Assembly (NCBI RefSeq): GCF_026626705.1
Contig: NZ_JAPNKC010000001.1
Coordinates: 3,410,001 to 3,474,000 of the forward strand
Source of the DNA: Pyxidicoccus sp. MSG2
GTDB taxonomy: Bacteria; Myxococcota; Myxococcia; Myxococcales; Myxococcaceae
Reading direction: 5' to 3'
DNA length: 64,000 bases
Shown: piece by piece, positions 1-9,076 of the stretch
Numbering within the stretch: the stretch's first letter is position 1
Layout of the letters: every line of letters begins with the position of its first letter
Made by a program: the position numbers and the translations under genes
The notes under the pieces: model-generated
What the model saw: the letters and a program-made list of their open reading frames with translations, nothing else
The model's database searches: none
Told to the model about the DNA's origin: nothing

Positions 1-183
1 CCGCAACGCGAGCGCGTGCTCGACCTTCGGCACGGCCTCGGCGTACCTGCGGGCGCCCTCGAGGGACAACCCCTCCGCCAGGGCCGCCTGGGCTTCCACG
101 AGGCGCGCCGCGGGGCCCTCCGCGGCGAATCCCACCGCACACCACAGGGTGGCCAGGGCCACGCATCCCAGCATTCGCCCCAC
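1..183 (-). CDS. Exported repeat-type (TPR-like) protein, 5' part only
   Basis: The first 61 codons of a minus-strand gene run off the left edge. The likely start is GTG at 183, which has AGGAGG five bases upstream; an ATG at 174 is too far from that ribosome site. The N-terminus is hydrophobic (LGCVALATLWCAVGFAAEG) and looks like a signal peptide, possibly with a lipobox at LWC. The mature part (RLVEAQAALAEGLSLEGARR) is a helical, alanine-rich repeat resembling the first helices of a TPR protein. Function cannot be assigned from this fragment. It is divergent from the Omp85-like gene at 376. Confidence 0.6.
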   Translation of the reverse strand, partial: MGRMLGCVALATLWCAVGFAAEGPAARLVEAQAALAEGLSLEGARRYAEAVPKVEHALALR

Positions 184-375
184 GTTCGCCTCCTGCTTCC
201 CCGGCGGCGGACGCCCCCACCCCCTCACACGCAATCGCCGAGGCGGATGTCAGTATCACATCGCTGCTCGACATCAGGATGTGCCCGTGACATCGACGGG
301 CCCGCCCACCCCTCGTCCTTCCAGGCACTTGCCTCATGCCCGTGGTTGGAACGGCATGTGCTCTCCCGTCCGGAC

Positions 376-2901
376 ATGAACCGCTTCGTCCTCTTCCTCT
401 GCTGCCTCTCCCTCGCCGCCGGTGCGCAGCCCGCCCCGGCCCCGTCCCTGCCCGGCCCCGAAGATGCCGGGACGGCACCCTCCTCCGTTTCCGAACCCGT
501 CACCGATGCCGGCGTGGGGACCATGCCCATCGAGGTGCGGCCCGCCGCTCCCGCGCGCGTCCGGAGCCAGGACCGCGACGACGAGAAGACCGCCGAGGAG
601 CGCAACGAGTCCCGTGACGAGGGCGACGACGAGGACGCCCGGCCCGGCGCCGAGGAGCTCAACGAAGCGCTCGCGGAGGCCACCCGGGACGAGCGGCACG
701 AGTGCCCCGACGACTACTACGGCGACGAGGAAGAGGAAGCGGACACGGAAGACTCCACCATCCTCGCCCCGCTCCAGTTCAGCGTGGACGGGCGCCCGCT
801 CACACCCGGGAGCATGGAGCTCCACGGCCTCCAGCGCCTCACCGACGCGCAGGTGCGCGCGCTCATCGGCGCCCCCATTTCCTCCACTCCGGAGCCCCTC
901 ACCCCGAAGCAGGCACAGACCTTCCTCCGCCGCCTCGCGCGCACGGGCCTCTTCGCCCGCGTCGAGCCGCGCCTGCGCGCCTCCGAGCAGGGCCCCGCGG
1001 TGCTCGAGGTCCACCTGGAGGAGAACCCCACGGTGACCTCCGTGGAGCTGGAGGGGCTCCAGGACCTCCAGGCCCGCGAGCTGCTGGAGGAGTTGTTCCG
1101 CCTCCCCCACCGCTTCCCCTCCGAGGACAACGACGAGGACGAGGACATCATCGCCACGCTGCGCGTGGACTCCCGGCGCGGAACGCTGTCCGTCGTCCGC
1201 CCGTGCCCGCCGCCGCGCCCGCCTCGCGAGTGGCTGGCCCGCGAGGAGCGCGGCGAGTACCGCCGGGGCATCATCCTGGGAGGCGTGGCCGTAGCACTGG
1301 AGCGCACGCTCAAGGACTTGCGCGACGACGGCTACCTCCTCGCGAGCCTCTCCGCCACGCTGTACCCGGACGGACGGCTGGTGGTGACGGTGGACGAGGG
1401 CCGGCTGGAGTCCGTGGACGTGGAGGGCGTGGGCCCGGAGATGGCCACGCGGGTGCGCGACGCGCTGGACCTGAAGCCCGGCGACGTCTTCCTGCGCAGT
1501 GACGCGCGGCGCGCCATGCAGCGCGTGGAGTCGCGGCTGCCCTTCCTGGAGCCCGCCGACGTGGACGACGACGACGACGGGCTGACCCGCCGGGCGAGCA
1601 TCATCGAGGAGCGCGCCGCCGACGGCACGCGCCACTACCGCACGCAGGAGGATGAGCGGCGCCAGCGTCGCCGGCACGAGAAGGTGGAGTTCGAGCTGAG
1701 CTGGCGCCAGCTCGTCGACTGGTGGGAGACCGGCCGCGACGGCGAGGGCATCTCCCTCGACGGCAAGCGCCTCGTCGTCCACGTGCGCCCGCGCCGGCCG
1801 GACATGGACGTGGACCTGCTCCCGGTCCACACCCAGGTGACGGGCTTCGCGCCGGGCCTGGCGGGCCACCTGCGCATCTGGGACCCGAAGGACCGGGCGC
1901 ACCTCACCGCGGACGCGGCCCTCTTCATCCCGCTGAGGCTGGGCGGCCAGCGCCTGCCGGACGACCCGGAGGGCACGAAGCACCAGCGCCGGCTGAACCT
2001 GCTGGGCGGCGTGAAGGCGCAGGTGCCCTCCGTGGGCCTCGCGGAGCTGGGCATCCAGGGGCATGACTTCACGGACACGATGGACCGCTGGCGGCTGGGC
2101 GACATCGACTCGTACATCTACTCGTTCCTCATCAACCGGCCGGACCGCGAGTACTTCCGCCGCAGGGGCTTCGCGGCCTTCGCCACCTGGCGCTGGGCCG
2201 ACGCGTGGCTCGCGGGCGTCGAGTACCGGGCCGACCGCTACGAGTCGATGCAGAGCTTCACCCCGCCGCTCACCCTCTTCCGGCGCGACTCGGCACCCTT
2301 CACCAACGAACCCGTCACTGAGGGCCATTTCAAGTCCGTGGTGATGCGGCTGGAGTACACCAGCAACGCGGAGGCCGGCACGCGCGTGGGCTCGCTCTTC
2401 CGCACGCCGGAGACGTCCCTCTTCGAGCGGGATGGCGACTGGGAGCACAGCGCATCCCTGCGCGGGCTCCTCACGCTGGAGGTGGGCGACGGCCCCGGCG
2501 TGGATGAGCGCTTCTGGAAGCTGGTGAGTGACTTGTCGCTGGACGTGCCCACCGGCTGGAAGACGGGGATGCACCTGCGCGTGCGCACCGCCGGCGGCGA
2601 CAACCTGCCCGAGCAGAAGCGCGAGGCGCTGGGCGGATGGACGGCGCTGCGCGGCTACGGCTTCAAGGAGTTCCGGGGGGACGTGTCGCTGCTCACCACC
2701 GCGGAGTACCGGTGGCACGTGTTCGGCGTCTTCGCGGACGTGGGCTCGGTGCGCGTGGACGAAGAGTGGACGGAGGCGAGGCTGAGCCTGGGCGGCAGCT
2801 TCCACTTCGGTGACGACGTGCGGGTCGACGTCGCGTGGCGCACCGACGACAAGGCCACGGCCACTCCCGAGGCGCGACTGCTCTTCGTGCGGACCTTCTG
2901 A
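376..2901 (+). CDS. BamA/TamA (Omp85) family outer-membrane protein
   Basis: 841 aa. The chosen ATG gives a clear signal peptide (MNRFVLFLCCLSLAAGAQP); longer upstream frames lack one. After Pro-rich and strongly acidic segments (residues about 55-125, many DDE/EEEE runs) come POTRA-like modules (about 140-240 and 290-410: LEGLQDLQARELLEELF; VEGVGPEMATRVRDALDL). A beta-barrel follows from about 480, containing the Omp85 motif GGWTALRGYGFKEFRGD near residue 755 and ending in Phe (LLFVRTF), as outer-membrane barrels do. Omp85 proteins insert or translocate proteins or lipids at the outer membrane. The acidic linker is unusual. The next gene begins 5 bp later and is probably a functional partner. 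It is not obviously the housekeeping BamA, because it is shorter and diverged. Confidence 0.8.
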   Translation: MNRFVLFLCCLSLAAGAQPAPAPSLPGPEDAGTAPSSVSEPVTDAGVGTMPIEVRPAAPARVRSQDRDDEKTAEERNESRDEGDDEDARPGAEELNEALAEATRDERHECPDDYYGDEEEEADTEDSTILAPLQFSVDGRPLTPGSMELHGLQRLTDAQVRALIGAPISSTPEPLTPKQAQTFLRRLARTGLFARVEPRLRASEQGPAVLEVHLEENPTVTSVELEGLQDLQARELLEELFRLPHRFPSEDNDEDEDIIATLRVDSRRGTLSVVRPCPPPRPPREWLAREERGEYRRGIILGGVAVALERTLKDLRDDGYLLASLSATLYPDGRLVVTVDEGRLESVDVEGVGPEMATRVRDALDLKPGDVFLRSDARRAMQRVESRLPFLEPADVDDDDDGLTRRASIIEERAADGTRHYRTQEDERRQRRRHEKVEFELSWRQLVDWWETGRDGEGISLDGKRLVVHVRPRRPDMDVDLLPVHTQVTGFAPGLAGHLRIWDPKDRAHLTADAALFIPLRLGGQRLPDDPEGTKHQRRLNLLGGVKAQVPSVGLAELGIQGHDFTDTMDRWRLGDIDSYIYSFLINRPDREYFRRRGFAAFATWRWADAWLAGVEYRADRYESMQSFTPPLTLFRRDSAPFTNEPVTEGHFKSVVMRLEYTSNAEAGTRVGSLFRTPETSLFERDGDWEHSASLRGLLTLEVGDGPGVDERFWKLVSDLSLDVPTGWKTGMHLRVRTAGGDNLPEQKREALGGWTALRGYGFKEFRGDVSLLTTAEYRWHVFGVFADVGSVRVDEEWTEARLSLGGSFHFGDDVRVDVAWRTDDKATATPEARLLFVRTF

Positions 2902-2906
2902 GGCGT

Positions 2907-3512
2907 ATGGCACGGACGTGGATACGGGCGGGCAGGAGGCTCGGCGCGGCGTGGGTGGCCGCGGCGGGACTGCTCGCGCCCATGGCCCGCGCGGAGGAGC
3001 CGCATGTGTCCTGCACGGCCACCCTCTCCGGGCGGCGCGTCGTGGTGCGGCCGGAGGCGCTCGCCTTCATCTCGCCGGAACTGGACCGGCTGGTGCGGCT
3101 GGGTATGGCGGGCCGGGTGGAGGTGGAGGTGACGCTCTGGAAGCGCCGCTCGCTGTGGTTCAACGCGCGGGTGGACAGCACGCGGCTGACGCAGGTGCTC
3201 GCCTTCTCACGTGGCGGCTACGTGCTGGATGGACGCTCGCTGCCGGAGGGGCCGGGGGCGCTGGAGTTGGAGCGCGTGGCCTGGACGCTGGAGGACCGGC
3301 CTGGAGCGGAGGACGGCTTCCTGGTGCAGGTGGAGGTGCGGCTGCACGTGGTGACGGCCGCCAGCCTCGGCCGGGTGGCGTCGTGGCTCACGCTGGAGAA
3401 GAAGGACAGCGAAGGAGAGGGCTCCAGCCTCACCAGCACCGTGCTCCGCTCCGTCGCGGAGGATTTGTCACGCGGCGCCTCGGGGCGCTGTGACGTCAGC
3501 CGCGCGCCCTGA
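2907..3512 (+). CDS. Exported protein, DUF4390-like
   Basis: 201 aa, starting five bases after the Omp85-like gene, so almost certainly co-transcribed. The N-terminus (RAGRRLGAAWVAAAGLLAPMARA) is a signal peptide with an AxA cleavage site. The mature part is beta-rich: a pattern of short strands (VEVEVTLWKRRSLWFNARVD) and a middle LERVAWTLEDRP segment, reminiscent of the DUF4390 family of small envelope proteins; that assignment is tentative. No catalytic motif is visible. Context suggests a periplasmic accessory of the Omp85-type protein. Confidence 0.65.
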   Translation: MARTWIRAGRRLGAAWVAAAGLLAPMARAEEPHVSCTATLSGRRVVVRPEALAFISPELDRLVRLGMAGRVEVEVTLWKRRSLWFNARVDSTRLTQVLAFSRGGYVLDGRSLPEGPGALELERVAWTLEDRPGAEDGFLVQVEVRLHVVTAASLGRVASWLTLEKKDSEGEGSSLTSTVLRSVAEDLSRGASGRCDVSRAP

Positions 3513-3584
3513 CCCGCGCGCGGCCCCCAGAGACTCATGACTCATGGATTGCCCGGTGCATGCGCCGAGGCGAGGAGGACCGTC

Positions 3585-4007
3585 ATGTCCCGTTGGATGT
3601 CCCTGTTGCTCGTCATGGCGTCGGCGTGCAGTCCCTGGCCCGAGCCCCTCTCGCGTCCCCTCGACTTCGACTCCGTCGCGACGGAGGTCATCGCGCAGGT
3701 GCGGCGGTTCGCACGCGTGGAGCCCCGACGGACGGTGCACGTCTACGTCCCCGACGGAGTGGAGTCCGGAGGCAGCCACGTGCCCCTCCTCTACCTGGAG
3801 GAAGGACGGGCCCTGTTCTTTCCCGAGGGCGCGGCGAGCACCGCACGCGCGGTGGTGCCCAGGCCGAGCGAACTCGTCGCTCTCGGGCAGCGCCGGGACA
3901 TCGTCATCATCGCGGTCGACTCGGAGGCGTCCGCCGAAATGGCCGCTGCGCCAGACGGCCGGACGCGCTACGTGACCCATGTCGCCGCGCGCCCTCCGCC
4001 GACCTGA
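3585..4007 (+). pseudogene. Truncated esterase-like lipoprotein (probable remnant)
   Basis: 140 codons from ATG 3585, preceded by GAGGAGG. The N-terminus (SLLLVMASACSPW) is a lipoprotein signal with a SAC lipobox. Residues about 45-125 (RTVHVYVPDG, VPLLYLEEG, RRDIVIIAVD) match the first strands of the enterochelin-esterase/esterase D fold, whose members usually have about 250-300 residues. The frame then stops, before the GxSxG nucleophile and the rest of the fold, and no continuation appears in the other frames. I read it as a 3'-truncated gene; a short functional lipoprotein cannot be excluded. Confidence 0.5.
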
Positions 4008-4081
4008 GCGGACGGGTGGCTCCATGGCGTGGTGAGCAGGCTCGTGGTACCCGCGGATATCGAGTTCAGAATCGGGAGGGA

Positions 4082-5209
4082 ATGGTGCGCAAAGGTTCGT
4101 GGCTGCCGCTGGCGGCGCTGCTTCTGGGGAGCATTCAGGCACAGGCGCAGGAAACGCCGGGCCCGCATGACCGGGCCGAGGCCATCAAGGTCATCTCGGA
4201 GCTCCGCAGAATCGTGGCGCCCGAGGGGCTGGAGCGCACCGAGAAGCTGCGCATCGGAGGCATCGACCAATGGGTCTCGGTCCGCAGCCGCGACCTGCGC
4301 AATCCGGTGCTGCTCGTGCTCCATGGCGGCCCCGGCTGGGTGGCGATGCCGACGAGCTGGTATTTCGCGCACGGCTGGGACGAGTTCTTCACCGTCATCC
4401 AGTGGGACCAGCGCGGCGCGGGCAAGACGTATGTCGCGAACGACGCGGCCACCGTCACCCCGACGCTCACCGTGGAGCGGATGCATGCCGACGCCGAGGA
4501 GGTCGTCACGTGGGCGCGCAAGACGTTCGGCAAGGAGAAGCTCTTCGTCCTCGGCCATAGCTGGGGCAGCATCCTCGGGCTCACCCTCGCGCAGAAGCAC
4601 CCCGAATGGCTCCACGCCTATATCGGCGTCGGCCAGGGCATCGACGCGCGGGAGAGCGAGCGGCGCGGCTGGGCCTGGACGATGGAACAGGCGCGCGCGG
4701 CGAAGAACGAGGAGGCCATCCGCGACCTCGACTCGATTGCGCCCTATGCCGTTGGCAAGACGCCGCTTCCGGTGAAGGACATCATGCTCCAGCGCCGCTG
4801 GCTCAACTTCTTCGGGGGTGCCGCCTATCGGCGCCCGAATGCGAGCTTCGAGGGTGCGGCGGTGAATCTGTCGCCCGAGTACACGGACGAGGACGTGCGC
4901 CAGGTCTGGAAGGCGGAGGGAGTCTCGGTCGAGCGGCTCCTTTCCTCGATACTGACGACGGACCTGTCGCAGGTGAAGCGGCTGAAGACGCCGCTGCTCC
5001 TGTTCCTCGGACGCCACGACTACAATGTCTCGGCGACGGTCGCCGCCGAATGGTTCGCGGGCGTCAAGGCGCCATCGAAACAGCTCGTCTGGTTCGAGCA
5101 GTCGGCGCACGAGCTGATGACCGAGGAGCCAGGCAAGGTGCTGCTCTCCCTCGTCCGTCATGCCCGTCCGATTGCCGAACGCGCCGGCGATGTCGCACCC
5201 GCCAGATAG
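4082..5209 (+). CDS. Exported alpha/beta hydrolase, prolyl-aminopeptidase (S33)-like
   Basis: 375 aa. GGGAGG lies just before ATG 4082. A signal peptide (LPLAALLLGSIQAQAQ) predicts export. The S33 oxyanion-hole motif LHGGPGW is near residue 82, WDQRGAGKT follows, and the nucleophile elbow GHSWG has Ser at about 160. The late Asp (GRHDYNVS, about 313) and His (QSAHELM, about 342) complete a Ser-Asp-His triad. The family includes proline iminopeptidases and small-molecule hydrolases; the substrate cannot be read from sequence. It follows the esterase remnant by 74 bp and may have its own promoter. Confidence 0.88.
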   Translation: MVRKGSWLPLAALLLGSIQAQAQETPGPHDRAEAIKVISELRRIVAPEGLERTEKLRIGGIDQWVSVRSRDLRNPVLLVLHGGPGWVAMPTSWYFAHGWDEFFTVIQWDQRGAGKTYVANDAATVTPTLTVERMHADAEEVVTWARKTFGKEKLFVLGHSWGSILGLTLAQKHPEWLHAYIGVGQGIDARESERRGWAWTMEQARAAKNEEAIRDLDSIAPYAVGKTPLPVKDIMLQRRWLNFFGGAAYRRPNASFEGAAVNLSPEYTDEDVRQVWKAEGVSVERLLSSILTTDLSQVKRLKTPLLLFLGRHDYNVSATVAAEWFAGVKAPSKQLVWFEQSAHELMTEEPGKVLLSLVRHARPIAERAGDVAPAR

Positions 5210-5232
5210 CTCCGCTGGCGCCCACCTCCCAA

Positions 5233-5256
5233 GGCAGGCAGGGACTCGTGCCTGCC
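5233..5256. terminator. Hairpin after the S33-like hydrolase gene
   Basis: GGCAGGCA (5233-5240) pairs exactly with TGCCTGCC (5249-5256) around an 8-base loop, 24 bp past the stop codon at 5209. No T-run follows, so it is at best a weak or factor-assisted terminator. Confidence 0.3.
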
Positions 5257-5350
5257 CGGGCCGCGCCGGGGGGCTGGACCTGGCAGGAAGAAACCTTTCC
5301 GTGCGGGGCGCTGCTGGCCATGCACTCGGCATCCTTCATAGGCTCCGGCC

Positions 5351-6544
5351 ATGACGAGCCCGTTGTCGCACCCCGCCCCTGCCCACGCAGAAGCCTCCCC
5401 GCACCCGTTGCTGGCCGCCGCCGAGGCGCTCTTCCCCCGCCTGTCCGCGCGCTCGGACGAAATCGAGAATGCCCGCCGGCTGCCGCCGGACCTGGCCGCC
5501 GAGCTGGCCCGGGACGGCTTCTTCCGGATGATGATTCCGGAGTCCCTCGGCGGCCTGGAGCTGCACCCGGCCGTGTCCTTCCAGGTCATGGAGGCGCTCG
5601 CGAAGGCGGACGGCTCCGCGGGCTGGTGCGTGATGATTGGCGCGGCCACCGCGCTGACCTCCGCGTACCTCTTCGAGCCCGCGGCCCGCGCCATCTTCGC
5701 CCGCCCGGACGTCATCACCGGCGGCGTGGCGGCGCCCATCGGCCGCGCCGAGCGCGTCGAGGGCGGCTACCGCCTCAGCGGCCGCTGGCCCTGGGCGAGC
5801 GGCTCGCAGCACTGCCACTGGTTGGTGGGCGGCGGCGTCGTGACGGAGGGCGGGAAGCCACGCATGGTGCGCGAGGGCCTCCCGGAGACGCGCATGTTCT
5901 TCTTCCCCGCGGAGCGCGCGGTGCTGCACGACACGTGGTTCGCCTCGGGGCTGTGCGGCACCGGCAGCGGCGACATGGAGGCGAAGGACGTCTTCGTGCC
6001 GGACGAGTACAGCTTCTCCCTGGTGGCCCAGCGCCCGCACGTCGCCCGCCCGCTCTACGGCTACCCCTTCGGCCTGCTGGGGATGGGCATCCCCGCCGTG
6101 GCGCTCGGCATCGCCCGCCGCGCCATCGACGAGATGAAGTCGCTGGCCACACAGAAGACGCTGATGCTGGAGCGGCGCCTGCTGGCCGCGCGCCCCGCCG
6201 CGCAGGAAGCGGTCGCCGACGCCGAGGCCACCGTGCGCGCCGCCCGCGCCTTCATGCTGGAGGCCCTCCACACCATCCACGCCGAGTCCACGCGAGGCCC
6301 CGTCTCCGTGCGCACCCGCGCCGAGCTGCGCCTGGCGATGACACACGCCACCCGGGCCTCCGCGCGCGCCGTGGACCGCATGTACGAGGCCGCGGGAGGC
6401 AGTGCCGTCTTCCGCTCCAGCCCCCTGCAGCGCTGCTTCCGCGACGTCCACACCGCCACCCAGCACGCCATGGTGTCTCCCGCCACGCTGGAGCTGACCG
6501 GCGGCCTGCTGCTGGGGCTCGAGCTGCCCACCTTCACGCTGTAG
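5351..6544 (+). CDS. Group D flavin-dependent monooxygenase (acyl-CoA dehydrogenase fold)
   Basis: 397 aa with the acyl-CoA-dehydrogenase fold. The segment FRMMIPESLGGLELHP is the typical N-terminal helix/loop. GYRLSGRWPWASGSQHCHWL and SGLCGTGSGDMEAKDVFVP match HsaA/HpaB-like two-component monooxygenases (GxWxxaSGxxHaxW; GTGSxD) better than true dehydrogenases. Members use reduced FMN/FAD from a partner reductase to hydroxylate aromatic or natural-product substrates. No reductase gene lies beside it, so the partner must be elsewhere. Single-gene unit, convergent with the M23 peptidase gene and separated from it by a strong hairpin. Confidence 0.82.
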   Translation: MTSPLSHPAPAHAEASPHPLLAAAEALFPRLSARSDEIENARRLPPDLAAELARDGFFRMMIPESLGGLELHPAVSFQVMEALAKADGSAGWCVMIGAATALTSAYLFEPAARAIFARPDVITGGVAAPIGRAERVEGGYRLSGRWPWASGSQHCHWLVGGGVVTEGGKPRMVREGLPETRMFFFPAERAVLHDTWFASGLCGTGSGDMEAKDVFVPDEYSFSLVAQRPHVARPLYGYPFGLLGMGIPAVALGIARRAIDEMKSLATQKTLMLERRLLAARPAAQEAVADAEATVRAARAFMLEALHTIHAESTRGPVSVRTRAELRLAMTHATRASARAVDRMYEAAGGSAVFRSSPLQRCFRDVHTATQHAMVSPATLELTGGLLLGLELPTFTL

Positions 6545-6553
6545 CAACGGCGA

Positions 6554-6593
6554 GGGCCCGGCCCCACCTGGAAGACAGGTGGACGCCGGGCCC
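6554..6593. terminator. Bidirectional hairpin between convergent genes
   Basis: GGGCCCGGC (6554-6562) pairs with GCCGGGCCC (6585-6593), and inside it CCACCTG (6564-6570) pairs with CAGGTGG (6576-6582). It lies between the stops at 6544 (+) and 6617 (-). No clear T-run. Confidence 0.7.
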
Positions 6594-6616
6594 GTGGCTA
6601 CCGCGGAGTCACGGAC

Positions 6617-8428
6617 TCACTGGCAGCTGCCGCTGTCCTTGTCGAAGAGGGCCGTGAAGTTGGCGCCGTTGTTGTAGACCTGCAGCTTCTTCAGGCCGTA
6701 CCCCATGGCCGACTCGCTGTTGTACGCGGCCTGGTACCCGGACATGAGCCCGTTGACGTAGACGTGGGGCGCGCAGCCGCTGGCGTCATTGGCGACGTAG
6801 GCGAAGCGCGGCGGGCTGAAGGTGGGGTCCGCGACGATGTTCTCCACGTGCAGGCCCTGCGCCGGCAGCGAGGCAATCTCCGACTCGGCGAACGTCTCCG
6901 ATGCGGCGTAGCGCAGCCAGCGCGTGTTGGCGTCGGTGTTGCTGAAGAGCACCGCGTAGTACTGCACGCCGGCCTCGCGGTACGGGAAGAAGTCCTCCAC
7001 GCGCCAGCCCGAGTTCACCACGTACGTGGTGTAGAGCGAGTCCAGGCTGGCCTGCGTCAGCCGGTGCTCGAAGCGCGTCAGCTCGTTGGTGCGCAGCTTG
7101 CCGAAGATGGTGCTGTAGCGGGCCTTGCCGGCCGAGTCGATGCGGATGCGCGTCTCGCGCGGCACGTAGCTGGACTGCTTCCACTGGTCCACCACCGCGT
7201 CGAAGCTCGCGCTGTCCAGCCCGGCCTGCACGCCCCAGTTCCTGTCACTGGAGTACTGGTATGAGCCCGCCACGCGCAGCACGCCGTTCTGCTCGTAGTA
7301 GCTGAGCGTCTTCGGGCGGTAGCTCATGCCGCTGTAGTACTCGGGCAGCTCGACGAAGGTGTCCCAGGTGATGCCGTGGAAGTCCGGGTAGTGCGGCATC
7401 CACAGGCGCGGGTAGTACGTGGCCTGGAAGGCGTCGTAGCAGCCGGTGGAGACCTTCTCGTAGACGCCGTACGGGTCCACCTCCACGGTGACCTTCGGGT
7501 CCGTGGGCGTGGGCGCGCCGAGGTACACGTGCAGGTGGTTGTTGGCGTGGTTGCTGGCGGGCTCGCCATCCGTGGCGAGCGTGCCGGCCGTCATCGTGTT
7601 GCCGGACTTCGCAATCTTCTGCCCCTGGGTGACCCACTGGCCCAGGGAGACGGGGATGGCGTCGCTGTCCGTGCCCCACGAGGGGTGGTTCGGGTAGTTC
7701 TTCGCCATCAACTGGTAGCGCGCGCAGCCGTCGTCGCCCACGGGGCAGGTCATCGCCTTGACGGCGGCCACGTCGTGGGCGCGGCCGTTCCGCAGATGCA
7801 TGTAGAAGCTGTAGAGCTTCTTCCCGTTGGCGCCGGTGTGCTCGATGACCACCGTGTTGCCGCCACCGCCCGCGGGGCCGTCGAAGTAGATGCCGATGAC
7901 CTTGCCATCCGCGATGGCCAGCACGTCGAAGCTGGGGTCCTTGTCGCTGGGGGTGTTGGAGCGGCTGATGTCCAGGCCGCGGTGGATGCCGCCGCCGTTG
8001 TAGCGCCAGCCGTGGCCCAGCTTCACCTCGGTGCCGGAGAGGTACGGCGAGTTCGCGGTGAAGGGCAGCTTCAGCGGCAGCGGCGTGCGCAGGTTGCGCA
8101 GGAAGCTCTGGGCCTCGGTCGCGGTGGCGAAGGCCGAGTACGGGCTCTTCAGGTGCGTGAGCATCCGGTTCTGGAGGTCCGTCTTCAGCGCGGAGGCCGG
8201 CAGGGCGTCCACGACTTCGCGCCACTCGTCCAGCTCGCCACCCGTTGCGGTCTCCAGCGACTCGTAGCCGGAGGGGTCCGGAGTGATGCACGTCTCGGCG
8301 ATGGTACCGACCAGCTGGGGCTGTTCCTGCTCGCCCAGACTCATCGGCTGACCGTCATCGAGGGGAGCGCCACACGCGGTAAGGACGAGTGGGAGAAGCG
8401 CCGCGAAAGAAGGTGATTTGAAATTCAT
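6617..8428 (-). CDS. M23 family metallopeptidase lipoprotein with C-terminal repeats
   Basis: 603 aa. The N-terminus (FAALLPLVLTACGAP) has a TAC lipobox. The LytM/M23 domain spans about 125-325, with zinc ligands in IHRGLDI (HxxxD, near residue 147) and NNHLHVYLG (HxH, near 298). Such enzymes cleave peptidoglycan cross-bridges or peptides. The C-terminal 250 residues hold two or three roughly 50-residue repeats (YVPRETRIRIDSAGKARYS; WRVEDFFPYREAGVQYYAVL) like the bacterial tandem repeat seen in polyglycine-hydrolase-type proteins; this match is from memory. Likely a secreted or surface lytic enzyme, fitting a predatory lifestyle. ATG 8428 is preceded by GAGGGGG. Confidence 0.88.
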   Translation of the reverse strand: MNFKSPSFAALLPLVLTACGAPLDDGQPMSLGEQEQPQLVGTIAETCITPDPSGYESLETATGGELDEWREVVDALPASALKTDLQNRMLTHLKSPYSAFATATEAQSFLRNLRTPLPLKLPFTANSPYLSGTEVKLGHGWRYNGGGIHRGLDISRSNTPSDKDPSFDVLAIADGKVIGIYFDGPAGGGGNTVVIEHTGANGKKLYSFYMHLRNGRAHDVAAVKAMTCPVGDDGCARYQLMAKNYPNHPSWGTDSDAIPVSLGQWVTQGQKIAKSGNTMTAGTLATDGEPASNHANNHLHVYLGAPTPTDPKVTVEVDPYGVYEKVSTGCYDAFQATYYPRLWMPHYPDFHGITWDTFVELPEYYSGMSYRPKTLSYYEQNGVLRVAGSYQYSSDRNWGVQAGLDSASFDAVVDQWKQSSYVPRETRIRIDSAGKARYSTIFGKLRTNELTRFEHRLTQASLDSLYTTYVVNSGWRVEDFFPYREAGVQYYAVLFSNTDANTRWLRYAASETFAESEIASLPAQGLHVENIVADPTFSPPRFAYVANDASGCAPHVYVNGLMSGYQAAYNSESAMGYGLKKLQVYNNGANFTALFDKDSGSCQ

Positions 8429-8619
8429 ACCCCCTCAACGAGCCCCGCCCGCAATCTTCCTCACGGCGACTATTCGTCAGCTCCGCGCTGCGAATCGTTG
8501 AGCGGAGAGCACCTGCGGCCGCTGGACGCGCGGGGTGATTGAGGCACCCGGGCGCCGCTCCTAGGTTGGCCGGCCTCACACACCGGTGTGCGTGCCCGTG
8601 TGGCACGGGAGGAGGAGCC

Positions 8620-9012
8620 ATGGGCCTGCAGGACAGCTACAAGGACGTGCTGGACGTCGCGAAGACCGTGGGTGCACAGGTCGAGTCTCGCGAGGAGAAC
8701 GGCAAGCTCATCATCAAGGGGAAGGCGAACTACGCGTTCGACCGGGACCGCATCTGGGACCAGATCAAGGCGAAGCACTCGAACTGGCAGAGCGAGGTCA
8801 TGGTCATGCTCGACGTGACCAACAACGAGCACTACGGCGTCTACACCGTCAAGTCGGGCGACACGCTGAGCAAGCTCGCCAAGGACATCTACGGGGACAT
8901 GAAGCTCTACCCGAAGATTTTCGAGCTCAACAAGGACCAGCTGAAGAACCCGGACACCATCAAGGTCGGCCAGGTGCTGAAGCTGCCGCCCAAGTCCATC
9001 GCCAACGCCTGA
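8620..9012 (+). CDS. LysM-domain protein, Kbp/YgaU-like
   Basis: 130 aa with no signal peptide. Residues 75-124 are one LysM module ([18 protein letters not shown] ... VGQVLKLP). Residues 10-66 form a small alpha/beta domain ([20 protein letters not shown]) comparable to the BON-type half of the potassium-binding protein Kbp (YgaU). The layout and lack of an export signal suggest a cytoplasmic binding role rather than wall binding. GGAGGAG precedes ATG 8620. A strong hairpin follows. Confidence 0.8.
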   Translation: MGLQDSYKDVLDVAKTVGAQVESREENGKLIIKGKANYAFDRDRIWDQIKAKHSNWQSEVMVMLDVTNNEHYGVYTVKSGDTLSKLAKDIYGDMKLYPKIFELNKDQLKNPDTIKVGQVLKLPPKSIANA

Positions 9013-9030
9013 GGCGGTGCGCCTGAAGTG

Positions 9031-9061
9031 AAGGGCCCGGGGCCGCGCGCTCCGGGCCCTT
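9031..9061. terminator. Hairpin terminator, usable from both sides
   Basis: AAGGGCCCGG (9031-9040) pairs perfectly with CCGGGCCCTT (9052-9061), between the LysM gene (+) and the end of the polyamine-type operon (-). The + side continues TCTTCTC. Confidence 0.75.
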
Positions 9062-9076
9062 CTTCTCGCGGGCGGC

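Noticed and set aside
334-2913. Long antisense open frame across the Omp85-like gene
   Set aside because: Low-complexity Arg/Ala/Val/His-rich product, no start context, mirrors the GC-rich codon pattern of the real gene.
5351-6544. Annotation as a plain acyl-CoA dehydrogenase
   Set aside because: The SGRWPWASGSQHCHW and GTGSGD motifs fit group D flavin monooxygenases better.
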